Part shown: piece after piece, positions 1-6,334 of the stretch | Numbering within the stretch: the first letter of the stretch is position 1 | How the letters are laid out: each line of letters starts with the position of its first letter | Assembly (NCBI GenBank): GCA_030621995.1 | Contig: JAUXGP010000097.1 | Span: 1-6,334 of the forward strand | Direction of reading: 5' to 3' | Source of the DNA: Psychrilyobacter sp. | GTDB lineage: Bacteria; Fusobacteriota; Fusobacteriia; Fusobacteriales; Fusobacteriaceae | Length of the DNA stretch: 6,334 bases | Notes under the pieces: generated by a model | The model's input: the letters and a program-made list of their open reading frames with translations, nothing else | Told to the model about the DNA's origin: nothing | The model's database searches: none | Translations under genes and position numbers: made by a program

Positions 1-465
1 CTTTTCTTCATATTTTTCTATAATTATGTCTAAAGCTATTGAATGAACTACTTTTAAATTAAAACTTAGTTCATCTCTTCTTATCGGGCTAGTTCTAGTA
101 GCTATTTTCTTTATAAAAGGTAAAACTACTTTAAAAAATTCTAATTTTATTTCTTCGAAAAGTTCTTTATATTGAATAGTCGGGAAATCTTCATGATTCT
201 TAAATACAGGAATATCACTCTCAGTTATTGTCCCATGTTCTTCACCTATTACAGTAAATAAAGAGGTTGCATGCTCTAAACATAAAAGATAGTTTTTGAA
301 TAAATTTTTCCAAACAATTTCATCTCCATTCCAAACAATATCTTTAAATCCTTCCATTGGGTCATTTAAATCTTCTGGTGGTGCAAAATAAATAGTTTGC
401 TTTTCTAATTCTTCAAACTCTAATAAACTTTTTATGTTTTTAAATCTATAAAATGATTTTCCCAT
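1..465 (-). CDS. DUF2971-like protein, N-terminal 155 residues (3' end outside window)
   Basis: An open frame runs from an ATG at 465-463 to the window edge without a stop, giving 155 residues. An AGGAG element 7 nt upstream supports this start; the other nearby ATG (470-468) hits a stop after about ten codons. The protein opens with a YRF motif (residues 6-8). Residues 25-39 carry IYFAPPEDLNDPMEG, which resembles the N-terminal signature of DUF2971 proteins (aromatic-phe-ala-pro, then L/F-N-D-P). A Trp-rich stretch follows (residues 40-65, with WNGDEIVW). There is no signal peptide or membrane segment. DUF2971 proteins have no settled biochemical role and are often found in accessory or defence-like neighbourhoods; usual lengths of about 250-300 residues imply that roughly half is missing here. 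The gene has its own promoter and is separated from the next minus-strand gene by a terminator, so it is an independent unit. The family call rests on the signature only. Confidence 0.65.
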   Translation of the reverse strand, partial: MGKSFYRFKNIKSLLEFEELEKQTIYFAPPEDLNDPMEGFKDIVWNGDEIVWKNLFKNYLLCLEHATSLFTVIGEEHGTITESDIPVFKNHEDFPTIQYKELFEEIKLEFFKVVLPFIKKIATRTSPIRRDELSFNLKVVHSIALDIIIEKYEEK

Positions 466-501
466 TTCATCACTCCTATTTCACTACATTTTGCTAAGAT
501 A

Positions 502-531
502 ATTATACCACAAAATAATATCATCCCTTAA
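502..531 (-). promoter_or_regulatory. Extended -10 promoter for the DUF2971-like gene
   Basis: On the minus strand a perfect TATAAT (507-502) is preceded directly by TGG, giving an extended -10 (TGnTATAAT). The -35 region is weak: the best candidate with an 18-nt spacer is TTAAGG at 531-526, as expected where an extended -10 compensates. Transcription would start near 495, leaving a leader of about 30 nt that carries the AGGAG ribosome binding site. Confidence 0.55.
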
Positions 532-541
532 AGGAAAAATT

Positions 542-577
542 AAAAAAACTGAACCCCAATCAGGAGTTCAGTTTTTT
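542..577. terminator. Bidirectional rho-independent terminator
   Basis: ACTGAACcCC pairs with GGaGTTCAGT around the loop AATCA, with one mismatch. Runs of seven A on the left and six T on the right flank the stem, so it can terminate in either direction. It sits directly beside the stop codon of the DUF559 gene at 581, so its clearest job is to end that minus-strand transcript before the DUF2971-like gene's promoter. Confidence 0.8.
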
Positions 578-580
578 ATT

Positions 581-934
581 CTAGCTTTTAAGACCGTTTA
601 TCGCATCTTCTATTTTTTTTAATACATCTTCTAAGTTACTCTTTATCTCACCGCTGGTAAATCGAAGGCTGGTTACCCCTATAGAATGCAGGTATTCTTC
701 CCTTGTTTTTTCATATTTTTTAGTATGTTTCTCATTATCGATATCTATAGCAAACTCTATCTCAGGACAGTAAAAATTGGCAGTATATCTTTCCATCTCG
801 TACTGTTTTTGAAATTTTAAATTATAAAGTTTTCTATCCTTTATATAGTTCCATATTTGCTTTTCTTCAGCAGTAAGCTGTTTTTTTATTCTAGCTTTCA
901 ATGGTTTTGATTTTTTTAAATTAAAAATTTCCAT
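581..934 (-). CDS. DUF559 (Vsr-like, PD-(D/E)XK fold) endonuclease-domain protein, possibly catalytically altered
   Basis: This is a 117-residue protein whose whole length fits the DUF559 family. Residues 13-35 match the usual opening (basic helix, then T-A-E-E-K-x-x-W). Residues 39-41 plus Q44 fit the LKFQKQ-type strand that is normally KFRRQ. Residues 50-56 (YTANFYC) correspond to the family's Y-I-V-D-F-x-C, and 62-70 (AIDIDNEKH) to V-I-E-L-D-G-x-x-H. R78 and R91-F92 match the conserved arginine and the L-R-F strand. Family knowledge: DUF559 is related to Vsr very-short-patch repair endonucleases, with the Asp before Phe acting as the metal-binding acid. Here that position is Asn53, the Glu is Asp64 and the Gly is Asn67, so activity may be reduced or lost. 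The start is supported by GGGAG 7 nt upstream. A terminator follows the stop, and a palindromic repeat lies 49-77 nt upstream of the ATG. Cellular role is unknown. Confidence 0.85.
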   Translation of the reverse strand: MEIFNLKKSKPLKARIKKQLTAEEKQIWNYIKDRKLYNLKFQKQYEMERYTANFYCPEIEFAIDIDNEKHTKKYEKTREEYLHSIGVTSLRFTSGEIKSNLEDVLKKIEDAINGLKS

Positions 935-981
935 ATAACTACTCCCATATTTAACTTAGTTTAATTCAGCTTTTGCGTTAG

Positions 982-1028
982 CTTATCCCTCTCCTAATCT
1001 AGGAGAGGGATATAAGAAAAGAGTGAGG
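982..1028. repeat. CCCTCTCC/GGAGAGGG palindromic repeat with GAGTGAGG flank
   Basis: TATCCCTCTCCTA (984-996) and TAGGAGAGGGATA (1000-1012) form a perfect 13-bp stem around the loop ATC. CTTA/TAAG could lengthen it after a 2-nt bulge. GAGTGAGG follows at 1021-1028. This layout (CCCTCTCC, short loop, GGAGAGGG, short spacer, GTGAGG) resembles a family of interspersed palindromes recalled from many bacterial genomes, although only one copy is visible here. It lies between the yehS-like stop and the DUF559 start, both minus strand. No T-run follows it on the minus strand, so it is not a standard terminator, though the hairpin could still shield a transcript end or lower readthrough. Confidence 0.7.
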
Positions 1029-1033
1029 TTTCT

Positions 1034-1513
1034 CTACTTTCTATATTTTACAGCTAGTCCCTTTAAGAAAGTTCTCAAGAACTTATCTAAACATTCCTTA
1101 TAGTTTTTCTGCCCTTTTTTTCTAAATAATGCAGTCAGATCTGAGTTTGAGATGTAGATATCTGCTAATTCCCATACAGCTACCATATCTTCAGTTTTTA
1201 AGTTTAAAGCTATCTTTATTTTTTTTAGAATTTGGTTGTTGATATTATTAGAAGTCATTACCTCTGGTTTTCTTGGAGTTTGCCCGGGTTTCACCTCTTG
1301 TCTGCCTCTTTTTTGGACTATAAGACCATCAAAGAACATCCCCAGTAATCTATTGTTACACTTTTCAAAACCTTCCTCTTCATCTTTTTTCAACAGATTA
1401 AGAACTCCCTCTTTATCTATGATATGTCCTGATTCTTTAAATGTGCCTATTACCTCTTTATCACTCATATCCAAAGCATATCTAAATCTACGCAATACAT
1501 CGTTATTATTCAT
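1034..1513 (-). CDS. yehS: DUF1456 / YehS-family protein
   Basis: The 159 residues align by eye with E. coli YehS (about 156 residues) along their full length. There are two copies of the DUF1456 domain. Repeat 1 covers residues about 4-70, starting N-D-V-L-R-R-F-R-Y-A-L and containing DEEEGFEKC (45-52) and FFDGLI (60-65). Repeat 2 covers about 90-158, starting N-I-N-N-Q-I-L-K-K-I and containing NYKEC (137-141) and FLKGLA (149-154). The tandem halves and the K/R-rich linker (68-85) are typical of the family. It is predicted to be cytoplasmic, small and helical, with no membrane segment; its biochemical function is not known. AGGAGG 5 nt before the ATG fixes the start. It diverges from the plus-strand 272-codon gene and has a plausible promoter of its own. 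The DUF559 gene downstream on the same strand is about 100 nt away with only a hairpin repeat between, so readthrough into it is possible. Confidence 0.9.
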   Translation of the reverse strand: MNNNDVLRRFRYALDMSDKEVIGTFKESGHIIDKEGVLNLLKKDEEEGFEKCNNRLLGMFFDGLIVQKRGRQEVKPGQTPRKPEVMTSNNINNQILKKIKIALNLKTEDMVAVWELADIYISNSDLTALFRKKGQKNYKECLDKFLRTFLKGLAVKYRK

Positions 1514-1558
1514 AAAATCCTCCTGATTTTCCTCTGATTTTTTTTATCACTAAGGTTA

Positions 1559-1588
1559 AGTTTACCATAGATACAATAAATATGAAAA
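1559..1588 (-). promoter_or_regulatory. Candidate promoter for the yehS-like gene
   Basis: On the minus strand TTTTCA (1588-1583) and TAAACT (1564-1559) are separated by 18 nt, and TGG immediately precedes the -10 hexamer (extended -10). Four of six bases match each consensus box. Transcription would start near 1552, about 40 nt before the ATG. This is a by-eye call in AT-rich DNA. Confidence 0.4.
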
Positions 1589-1616
1589 CATTATTTTTTT
1601 AATGGATTAGGAGGCG

Positions 1617-1685
1617 ATGAATAAAGGAAAATTTATATTTTTGCCAATAAATAAAGAAGAAACTATAAGATTATTAGAATTCTAA
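1617..1685 (+). CDS. Possible 22-residue leader ORF
   Basis: ATG at 1617 opens a 22-codon frame (starts MNKGKFIFLP, ends RLLEF) that stops 16 nt before the next gene's ATG. A perfect AGGAGG (1609-1614) lies just upstream, but only 2 nt separate it from the ATG, which is shorter than the usual 5-9 nt. It is in a different frame from the downstream gene, so it is not an N-terminal extension. It may be a translated leader coupling ribosomes onto the 272-codon gene, a true micro-protein, or chance. No similarity is recognised. Confidence 0.3.
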   Translation: MNKGKFIFLPINKEETIRLLEF

Positions 1686-1701
1686 GAAGAGGTGGGGAAC
1701 T

Positions 1702-2520
1702 ATGAACGAAGCTGCTTATAATCAAAGCGATATTGAAAATAAAAATGTTAAACTGGAAATAAATATGAAGTTAAGGGATGTACGCCTCCTTTCGAAATAT
1801 TTAGAGGATGAATTGATTGTGGGAATAGGAAATATATTGAGTCAATTGGAAGATTCTGAGATTGATAAAGATAATGTGGAACATAAACAGATGACCATTT
1901 TCTATAACAGCATTTATGATATTTTCAACGAGATGGCCGAAATAGCTTACAGGGGGATGGTTGAAAAGGAAAAAAGTATAATAGATGAGCTGAAACAACA
2001 TGGGATTTTAGTAGAAGGAGTCATTGAAATTCTGGCTAAAGAACCAAATGATGCAGAAAGGATTGCTAATATATATGAAGCTGCAGATGATTTAGAGTTT
2101 GAAAAACAGGAGGCTGTAAATCTAAAAAAGCTCCTCCATCCTATTACTCAAAACATTCTGAGCAAGCTGGAGATGGACATAAGTAGTCTGTATATGCCCC
2201 TAGTCATAAAGTTTGTATCTTTTCTAAGTGATACCACAAGGAGTTATACCAAGCCTATAAATGAAGCAATTTTTTCAGAGAGTGCACTGGAGGAACTCCT
2301 GGATTTAGACCTGGATGCCCTGGATATATTTTTGACTAAACTGACCAAGATAAGGGTGAGATTAGGAGATGTTGAAGGGTTTATCCTGGATGATTTTACC
2401 ATCTATAACGACACGACCCTCATAGTTTACTATCCTATATTTATTACTAATCCAAAAGAATTTCAAAAACATTTTTCTAAGCTGAATTTCACGGATATGG
2501 AGGTAAGTTTCGAGGCATAG
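1702..2520 (+). CDS. Unrecognised acidic, mostly helical 272-residue protein
   Basis: I do not recognise this family. The protein is rich in Glu, Asp, Leu and Ile, and predicted mostly alpha-helical over residues 22-215. Probable amphipathic helices lie at 24-52, 62-112, 117-160 and 193-220. It ends in a beta-rich-looking tail (225-272: GFILDDFTIYND, then TTLIVYYPIFIT). No signal peptide, membrane segment, cysteine cluster, Walker motif or HTH motif is apparent; it contains no Cys and no Trp. This suggests a soluble cytoplasmic scaffold or partner-binding protein, which is inference only. GAGGTG 7 nt before the ATG supports the start. The next in-frame Met (22) has no ribosome binding site. 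It is the only plus-strand gene, preceded by a possible leader ORF, divergent from yehS and convergent with tgt, sharing a terminator with the latter. It is probably monocistronic. Its codon use looks like that of its neighbours, so there is no sign of recent transfer. Confidence 0.9.
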   Translation: MNEAAYNQSDIENKNVKLEINMKLRDVRLLSKYLEDELIVGIGNILSQLEDSEIDKDNVEHKQMTIFYNSIYDIFNEMAEIAYRGMVEKEKSIIDELKQHGILVEGVIEILAKEPNDAERIANIYEAADDLEFEKQEAVNLKKLLHPITQNILSKLEMDISSLYMPLVIKFVSFLSDTTRSYTKPINEAIFSESALEELLDLDLDALDIFLTKLTKIRVRLGDVEGFILDDFTIYNDTTLIVYYPIFITNPKEFQKHFSKLNFTDMEVSFEA

Positions 2521-2546
2521 GAATAAAAAAGCAACGTGATATTGAC

Positions 2547-2589
2547 AATAAAAAAATTAGAGGTGCATTGCATCTCTAATTTTTTTATT
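2547..2589. terminator. Strong bidirectional terminator between convergent genes
   Basis: A 20-bp stem (2547-2566 with 2570-2589) around the loop ATT includes one G-T wobble. It has a GC-containing core (TTAGAGGTGC / GCATCTCTAA) flanked by seven A on the left and seven T on the right, the form expected of a two-way intrinsic terminator. It ends one base before the tgt stop codon and lies 27 nt after the stop of the plus-strand gene, so it serves both. GGAATAAAAAA at 2520-2530 can also pair with TTTTTTATTCC at 2581-2591, a weaker alternative fold. Confidence 0.9.
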
Positions 2590-2590
2590 C

Positions 2591-3760
<1,170 letters not shown>

Positions 3761-3799
3761 TTATCTCCCCTGTCTGGATTTTTTAATAGAAAAGGGTTC

Positions 3800-5977
3800 T
3801 TAATTGTTTTGATTTCTCCTGATTTCCAATACATCTTTTAAATTTACAATATGATTGATTAATTTTTCATAGTCTCTCTTTTCGTTGATATCTATAGTGA
3901 TGTCGATAACTGAAAGTCTTTCAGCTCCGTTTTTAATATGCCCGGAGTTTACACCTTCCAGATCGATCTTATGATCAGCTATAATTTTTACAATTTCCAA
4001 GAGGATATTTGCCCTGTCTGCGGTGACTATGGTGAATTTAAACCTGTATTTATTGATCTTTCTGCTTATAATTTCGTCATCCCATCTAACACCTATCTCT
4101 CTCTTGGGATCACGTACAATTAAATTCATATAGTTTTTACAGTCCAATCTATGGATGCCGATGTCTCCATAGGTAGTTATATATCCGCCGATCTCATCTC
4201 CCGGGAGAGGAGTGCAGCATTTGGCAAATCGAACAATAGTATTATCAAGACCATCTATTATAACACCATAATCATTTTTTTTACGACTTTTTCTTTTAGG
4301 AGCTTCATTTTGATAATTTTCTATGAGCTCCAGGTCTGTTTCTTCATCTTTTTTGACCAATCTTTCTGCCAGGAGGGTTACATTCAATCTTTTAGAAGTT
4401 ATCTTAATAAGTAGTTCATTAAAATTATTGATAGAATTTTTATTTAAATATTCCTTCATTTCAGAGCTGTTTTCAATCTGTTTTACAGAAGATCCCACCT
4501 TCGCAAGTTCTTTTTCAAAAAGTTCTTTTCCTATCTTTAAATTTTCATCAAAGTTCTTTTCCTTTATCCATCTCCTGATCTTGCTTTTAGCACTCTGGGT
4601 AGCTACTATATTTAACCAGTCTCTGCCGGGGCCCTTGGAGATATTAGAGGTTATGATGTCGATTCTGTCTCCGTTTTTTAATTTATAATCGATCGGGACA
4701 ATCTTATCATTGGCTTTAGCTCCTATACATTTATACCCTACCTCTGTATGGATATGAAATGCAAAGTCGAGTGGGGTAGAACCCTTGGATAGTTCGATAA
4801 CATCTCCCTTAGGTGAGAAAACAAATACTGTTTCATTGAGTATATCCCCTGTAACTGTCTGAATAAATTCTTCAGATGTATCGGCTTCATTTTGCCATTC
4901 CAATATCTTTCGCAGCCATGAATAAACATTATCTGCCTTGGAGTTCTTTCTTTTTTCCTTATAGTTCCAGTGTGCTGCTATTCCATCTTCTGCAATAGCG
5001 TGCATATCTTTAGTTCTTATCTGCACTTCGACAAATTTCCCCAAAGGGCCTACCAAGGTAGTATGGATAGATTGATAACCATTGGATTTAGGGACTGCTA
5101 TATAGTCTTTAAACCTTCCTGGTACAGGCTTCCAGTGACTATGCAGCATTCCTAAGATATTGTAACACTCAGCTTCTGTATCTACCAATACTCTTACAGC
5201 TGTAAGGTCGTAGAGTTCATCAAAACTTTTCCCTTTTTCATACATTTTTTTATAGATACTATAAAAATGTTTAGCCCGTCCAGAAACTATCCCGTCTATA
5301 TTGGACTCATGGATAATTTTTTTCATATTTCTTAAGATAGCACTGGTGTATTCTTCCCTTTCAACCCTCTTATTGTTGACCATTTTGACTAATTTTCTAT
5401 AGATCTCAGGTTCTAAATAATACAGGCATAGATCTTCTAATTCCCATTTTATCTTTGCCATTCCAATTCTATGGGCTAAGGGTGCAAAGATATCCAGTGT
5501 TTCCCTTGCAATTCTCTCCTGTTTATAAGCGGGCATAAATTTTAGTGTACGCATATTATGCAGTCTATCAGCTAATTTAATGATAACAACCCTTACATCA
5601 CTGGCCATAGCTACGATCATCTTTCTGATGTTTTCAGGCTGCTTATTGCTGCCTACAGGCAGATTTGTAAGTTTAGTTACCCCATCCACTAATTTAGCTA
5701 CTTCAGAGCCGAAATTATATTCGATGTCCTGTATAGTAGTCATGGTATCTTCTACAATATCATGCAGAAATCCAGCGGTAATGGTTTCAGCGTCCATCTT
5801 CATATTAATGAGTATTTTAGAGACCTCTACAGGATGAACAATATATTCCTCTCCTGATTTTCGGTACTGTCCCACATGTGATTCCCTTGCAAATTCATAG
5901 GCAGAAAAGATCATCTCCTCATCTATTTTTAAACTGTTTTTTTTAAGTTCTTCAGCGATATTTGATTTATATTCCAT
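3800..5977 (-). CDS. relA: Bifunctional (p)ppGpp synthetase/hydrolase (Rel/SpoT-type, RSH)
   Basis: The full-length long RSH protein (725 residues) makes (p)ppGpp from ATP and GDP/GTP during amino-acid starvation and degrades it otherwise, at the ribosome. Domains in order are as follows. The HD hydrolase (about 20-190) has H48, H72-D73, E76-D77, D137 and N141 all present, so hydrolysis should be active. The synthetase (about 230-345) has R234, D257, E317 and the RFKD motif (288-291); this R-x-K-D form marks bifunctional Rel/SpoT enzymes, whereas E-x-D-D marks hydrolase-dead RelA. The TGS domain (about 382-443) has H410, which in RelA contacts the tRNA CCA end. A helical region follows, then the conserved-cysteine/zinc-finger domain (C587, C588, H609, C613) and a C-terminal ACT domain (about 645-722). 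The expected tRNA-sensing machinery is therefore intact. GGAAGGA 6 nt upstream supports the ATG. The gene lies after apt, beyond a terminator, and before tgt. The usual RGRG-like loop of the cysteine domain reads TTYGDIG here. The name rsh or spoT would serve equally. Confidence 0.97.
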   Translation of the reverse strand: MEYKSNIAEELKKNSLKIDEEMIFSAYEFARESHVGQYRKSGEEYIVHPVEVSKILINMKMDAETITAGFLHDIVEDTMTTIQDIEYNFGSEVAKLVDGVTKLTNLPVGSNKQPENIRKMIVAMASDVRVVIIKLADRLHNMRTLKFMPAYKQERIARETLDIFAPLAHRIGMAKIKWELEDLCLYYLEPEIYRKLVKMVNNKRVEREEYTSAILRNMKKIIHESNIDGIVSGRAKHFYSIYKKMYEKGKSFDELYDLTAVRVLVDTEAECYNILGMLHSHWKPVPGRFKDYIAVPKSNGYQSIHTTLVGPLGKFVEVQIRTKDMHAIAEDGIAAHWNYKEKRKNSKADNVYSWLRKILEWQNEADTSEEFIQTVTGDILNETVFVFSPKGDVIELSKGSTPLDFAFHIHTEVGYKCIGAKANDKIVPIDYKLKNGDRIDIITSNISKGPGRDWLNIVATQSAKSKIRRWIKEKNFDENLKIGKELFEKELAKVGSSVKQIENSSEMKEYLNKNSINNFNELLIKITSKRLNVTLLAERLVKKDEETDLELIENYQNEAPKRKSRKKNDYGVIIDGLDNTIVRFAKCCTPLPGDEIGGYITTYGDIGIHRLDCKNYMNLIVRDPKREIGVRWDDEIISRKINKYRFKFTIVTADRANILLEIVKIIADHKIDLEGVNSGHIKNGAERLSVIDITIDINEKRDYEKLINHIVNLKDVLEIRRNQNN

Positions 5978-6021
5978 AAAAATTCCTTCCTTAAAATTTT
6001 TTAAATAAATATACTTAATTT

Positions 6022-6070
6022 AAGTACTAATAAGAAAGCGACACCAAGTGTCGCTTTCTTATTAGTACTT
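6022..6070. terminator. Perfect 23-bp hairpin, terminator after apt
   Basis: Bases 6022-6044 and 6048-6070 are exact reverse complements around the 3-nt loop CAA. The GC-rich core GCGACAC/GTGTCGC is flanked by AAGAAA and TTTCTT. It begins inside the last base of the apt stop codon and works in either direction. The T-tract is interrupted (TTTCTTATTAG), so termination may be incomplete, which would allow some apt-to-relA readthrough. The arms are longer than a terminator requires. Confidence 0.8.
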
Positions 6071-6334
6071 TAGTACTTCATTAAAGTCATGATATCATAA
6101 CCTGCTAAATTTTCCCTGCCATTCAGATCTTCTAATTCGATAAGAAATGCCATCCCGGCAATAATTCCACCCAAATCTTCTATTATCTTTATAGTGGCTT
6201 CGACTGTTCCCCCGGTAGCCAACAGATCGTCAACGATAAGCACCCTCTGACCAGGTTTTATAGAATCATTATGCATACATAATGTATTAGTTCCATATTC
6301 TAAATCATATTCATATTCCACTGTTTCTCTGGGA
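6070..6334 (-). CDS. apt: Adenine phosphoribosyltransferase, C-terminal half (5' end outside window)
   Basis: This enzyme converts adenine and PRPP to AMP and pyrophosphate, a one-step purine salvage reaction in the cytoplasm. Eighty-seven complete codons are present, from P-R-E-T-V at the window edge to TAA at 6072-6070, about half of the usual 170 or so residues. The PRPP-binding loop [13 protein letters not shown] is intact, preceded by the family's [11 protein letters not shown] stretch and followed by [13 protein letters not shown], diagnostic of APRT rather than other phosphoribosyltransferases. The GTG at 6321 is not a start: in-frame codons upstream (Pro-Arg-Glu-Thr) continue the APRT sequence, and it encodes an internal Val. 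It is followed at once by a perfect hairpin and then relA on the same strand, an apt-relA order also common in other low-GC bacteria. Confidence 0.95.
   Translation of the reverse strand, partial: PRETVEYEYDLEYGTNTLCMHNDSIKPGQRVLIVDDLLATGGTVEATIKIIEDLGGIIAGMAFLIELEDLNGRENLAGYDIMTLMKY

Noticed and set aside
984..1012. Palindrome read as an ordinary terminator for the yehS-like gene
   Set aside because: The stem is good, but no T-run follows it on the minus strand (it is followed by AGCTAACGC), unlike the other three hairpins in the window.
1236..1526. Plus-strand 96-codon ORF
   Set aside because: It is antisense to the DUF1456/YehS coding region, which has a clear family match and ribosome binding site.
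1572..1577. TACAAT as the -10 of a plus-strand promoter for the 272-codon gene
   Set aside because: It matches five of six bases, but no -35 box is found 16-18 nt upstream and no TGn precedes it; in DNA this AT-rich it is too weak to list, although the gene must have a promoter near here.
4196..4213. CTCCCGGGAG-type palindrome resembling the CCCTCTCC repeat
   Set aside because: It lies inside relA and encodes the conserved T-P-L-P-G-D-E stretch after the cysteine pair; the resemblance is explained by the protein motif, and the full repeat layout is absent.
4151..4688. Plus-strand ORFs of 87 and 121 codons
   Set aside because: They are antisense shadows of relA, Ser/Phe-rich as expected from the complement of Glu/Lys codons, with no ribosome binding sites.
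4738..4929. Minus-strand 63-codon ORF within relA
   Set aside because: It is an out-of-frame overlap with the TGS-encoding region; the relA frame is uninterrupted, so there is no frameshift.
6319..6321. GTG at 6321 as the start of an 83-residue minus-strand protein
   Set aside because: Upstream in-frame codons (Pro-Arg-Glu-Thr) continue the APRT sequence to the window edge and there is no ribosome binding site; the GTG is an internal Val codon of a truncated apt.

Overview
The window is AT-rich, with strong purine-rich ribosome binding sites, lysine- and isoleucine-rich proteins and frequent AGA/ATA codons. Together with a full-length Rel/SpoT-type stringent factor next to a bacterial tRNA-guanine transglycosylase, this suggests a low-GC anaerobe, most likely of the Fusobacteriota (Ilyobacter/Propionigenium/Psychrilyobacter-like), with a low-GC Firmicute as the alternative. 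This assignment is a judgement from protein flavour, not a database match.

Right-hand half (about 2590-6334, minus strand): a conserved housekeeping block read right to left. It holds the 3' half of apt (adenine phosphoribosyltransferase, cut by the window edge), a perfect 23-bp hairpin terminator, a 725-residue bifunctional (p)ppGpp synthetase/hydrolase (relA/rsh), and tgt (queuosine tRNA modification). relA and tgt are 51 bp apart with no visible terminator, so they are probably co-transcribed. All three genes touch purine nucleotide economy: APRT salvages adenine, Rel consumes GTP/GDP with ATP to make the alarmone, and TGT inserts a GTP-derived base (preQ1) into tRNA.

Middle (about 1514-2590): the only plus-strand unit. 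A possible 22-codon leader ORF precedes an unrecognised, acidic, soluble 272-residue protein. This unit converges on tgt, and one strong bidirectional hairpin serves both genes. It diverges from the yehS-like gene on its left.

Left side (1-1513, minus strand): a two-repeat DUF1456/YehS-family protein, a hairpin repeat resembling the widespread CCCTCTCC/GGAGAGGG palindromes, a small DUF559 (Vsr-like, PD-(D/E)XK fold) protein in which the first catalytic acid appears to be Asn, a bidirectional terminator, and the first 155 codons of a DUF2971-like protein with its own extended -10 promoter. This side looks like accessory sequence.

The most noteworthy signal is the pairing of the palindromic repeat with the DUF559 gene. 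As recalled from general knowledge, not searched, DUF559 proteins in many phyla sit beside, or are mis-translated together with, this type of palindrome. That suggests an undescribed nuclease/repeat partnership. No CRISPR array, tRNA, rRNA, insertion sequence or recognisable riboswitch was seen, and no gene-free stretch exceeds 300 bases.
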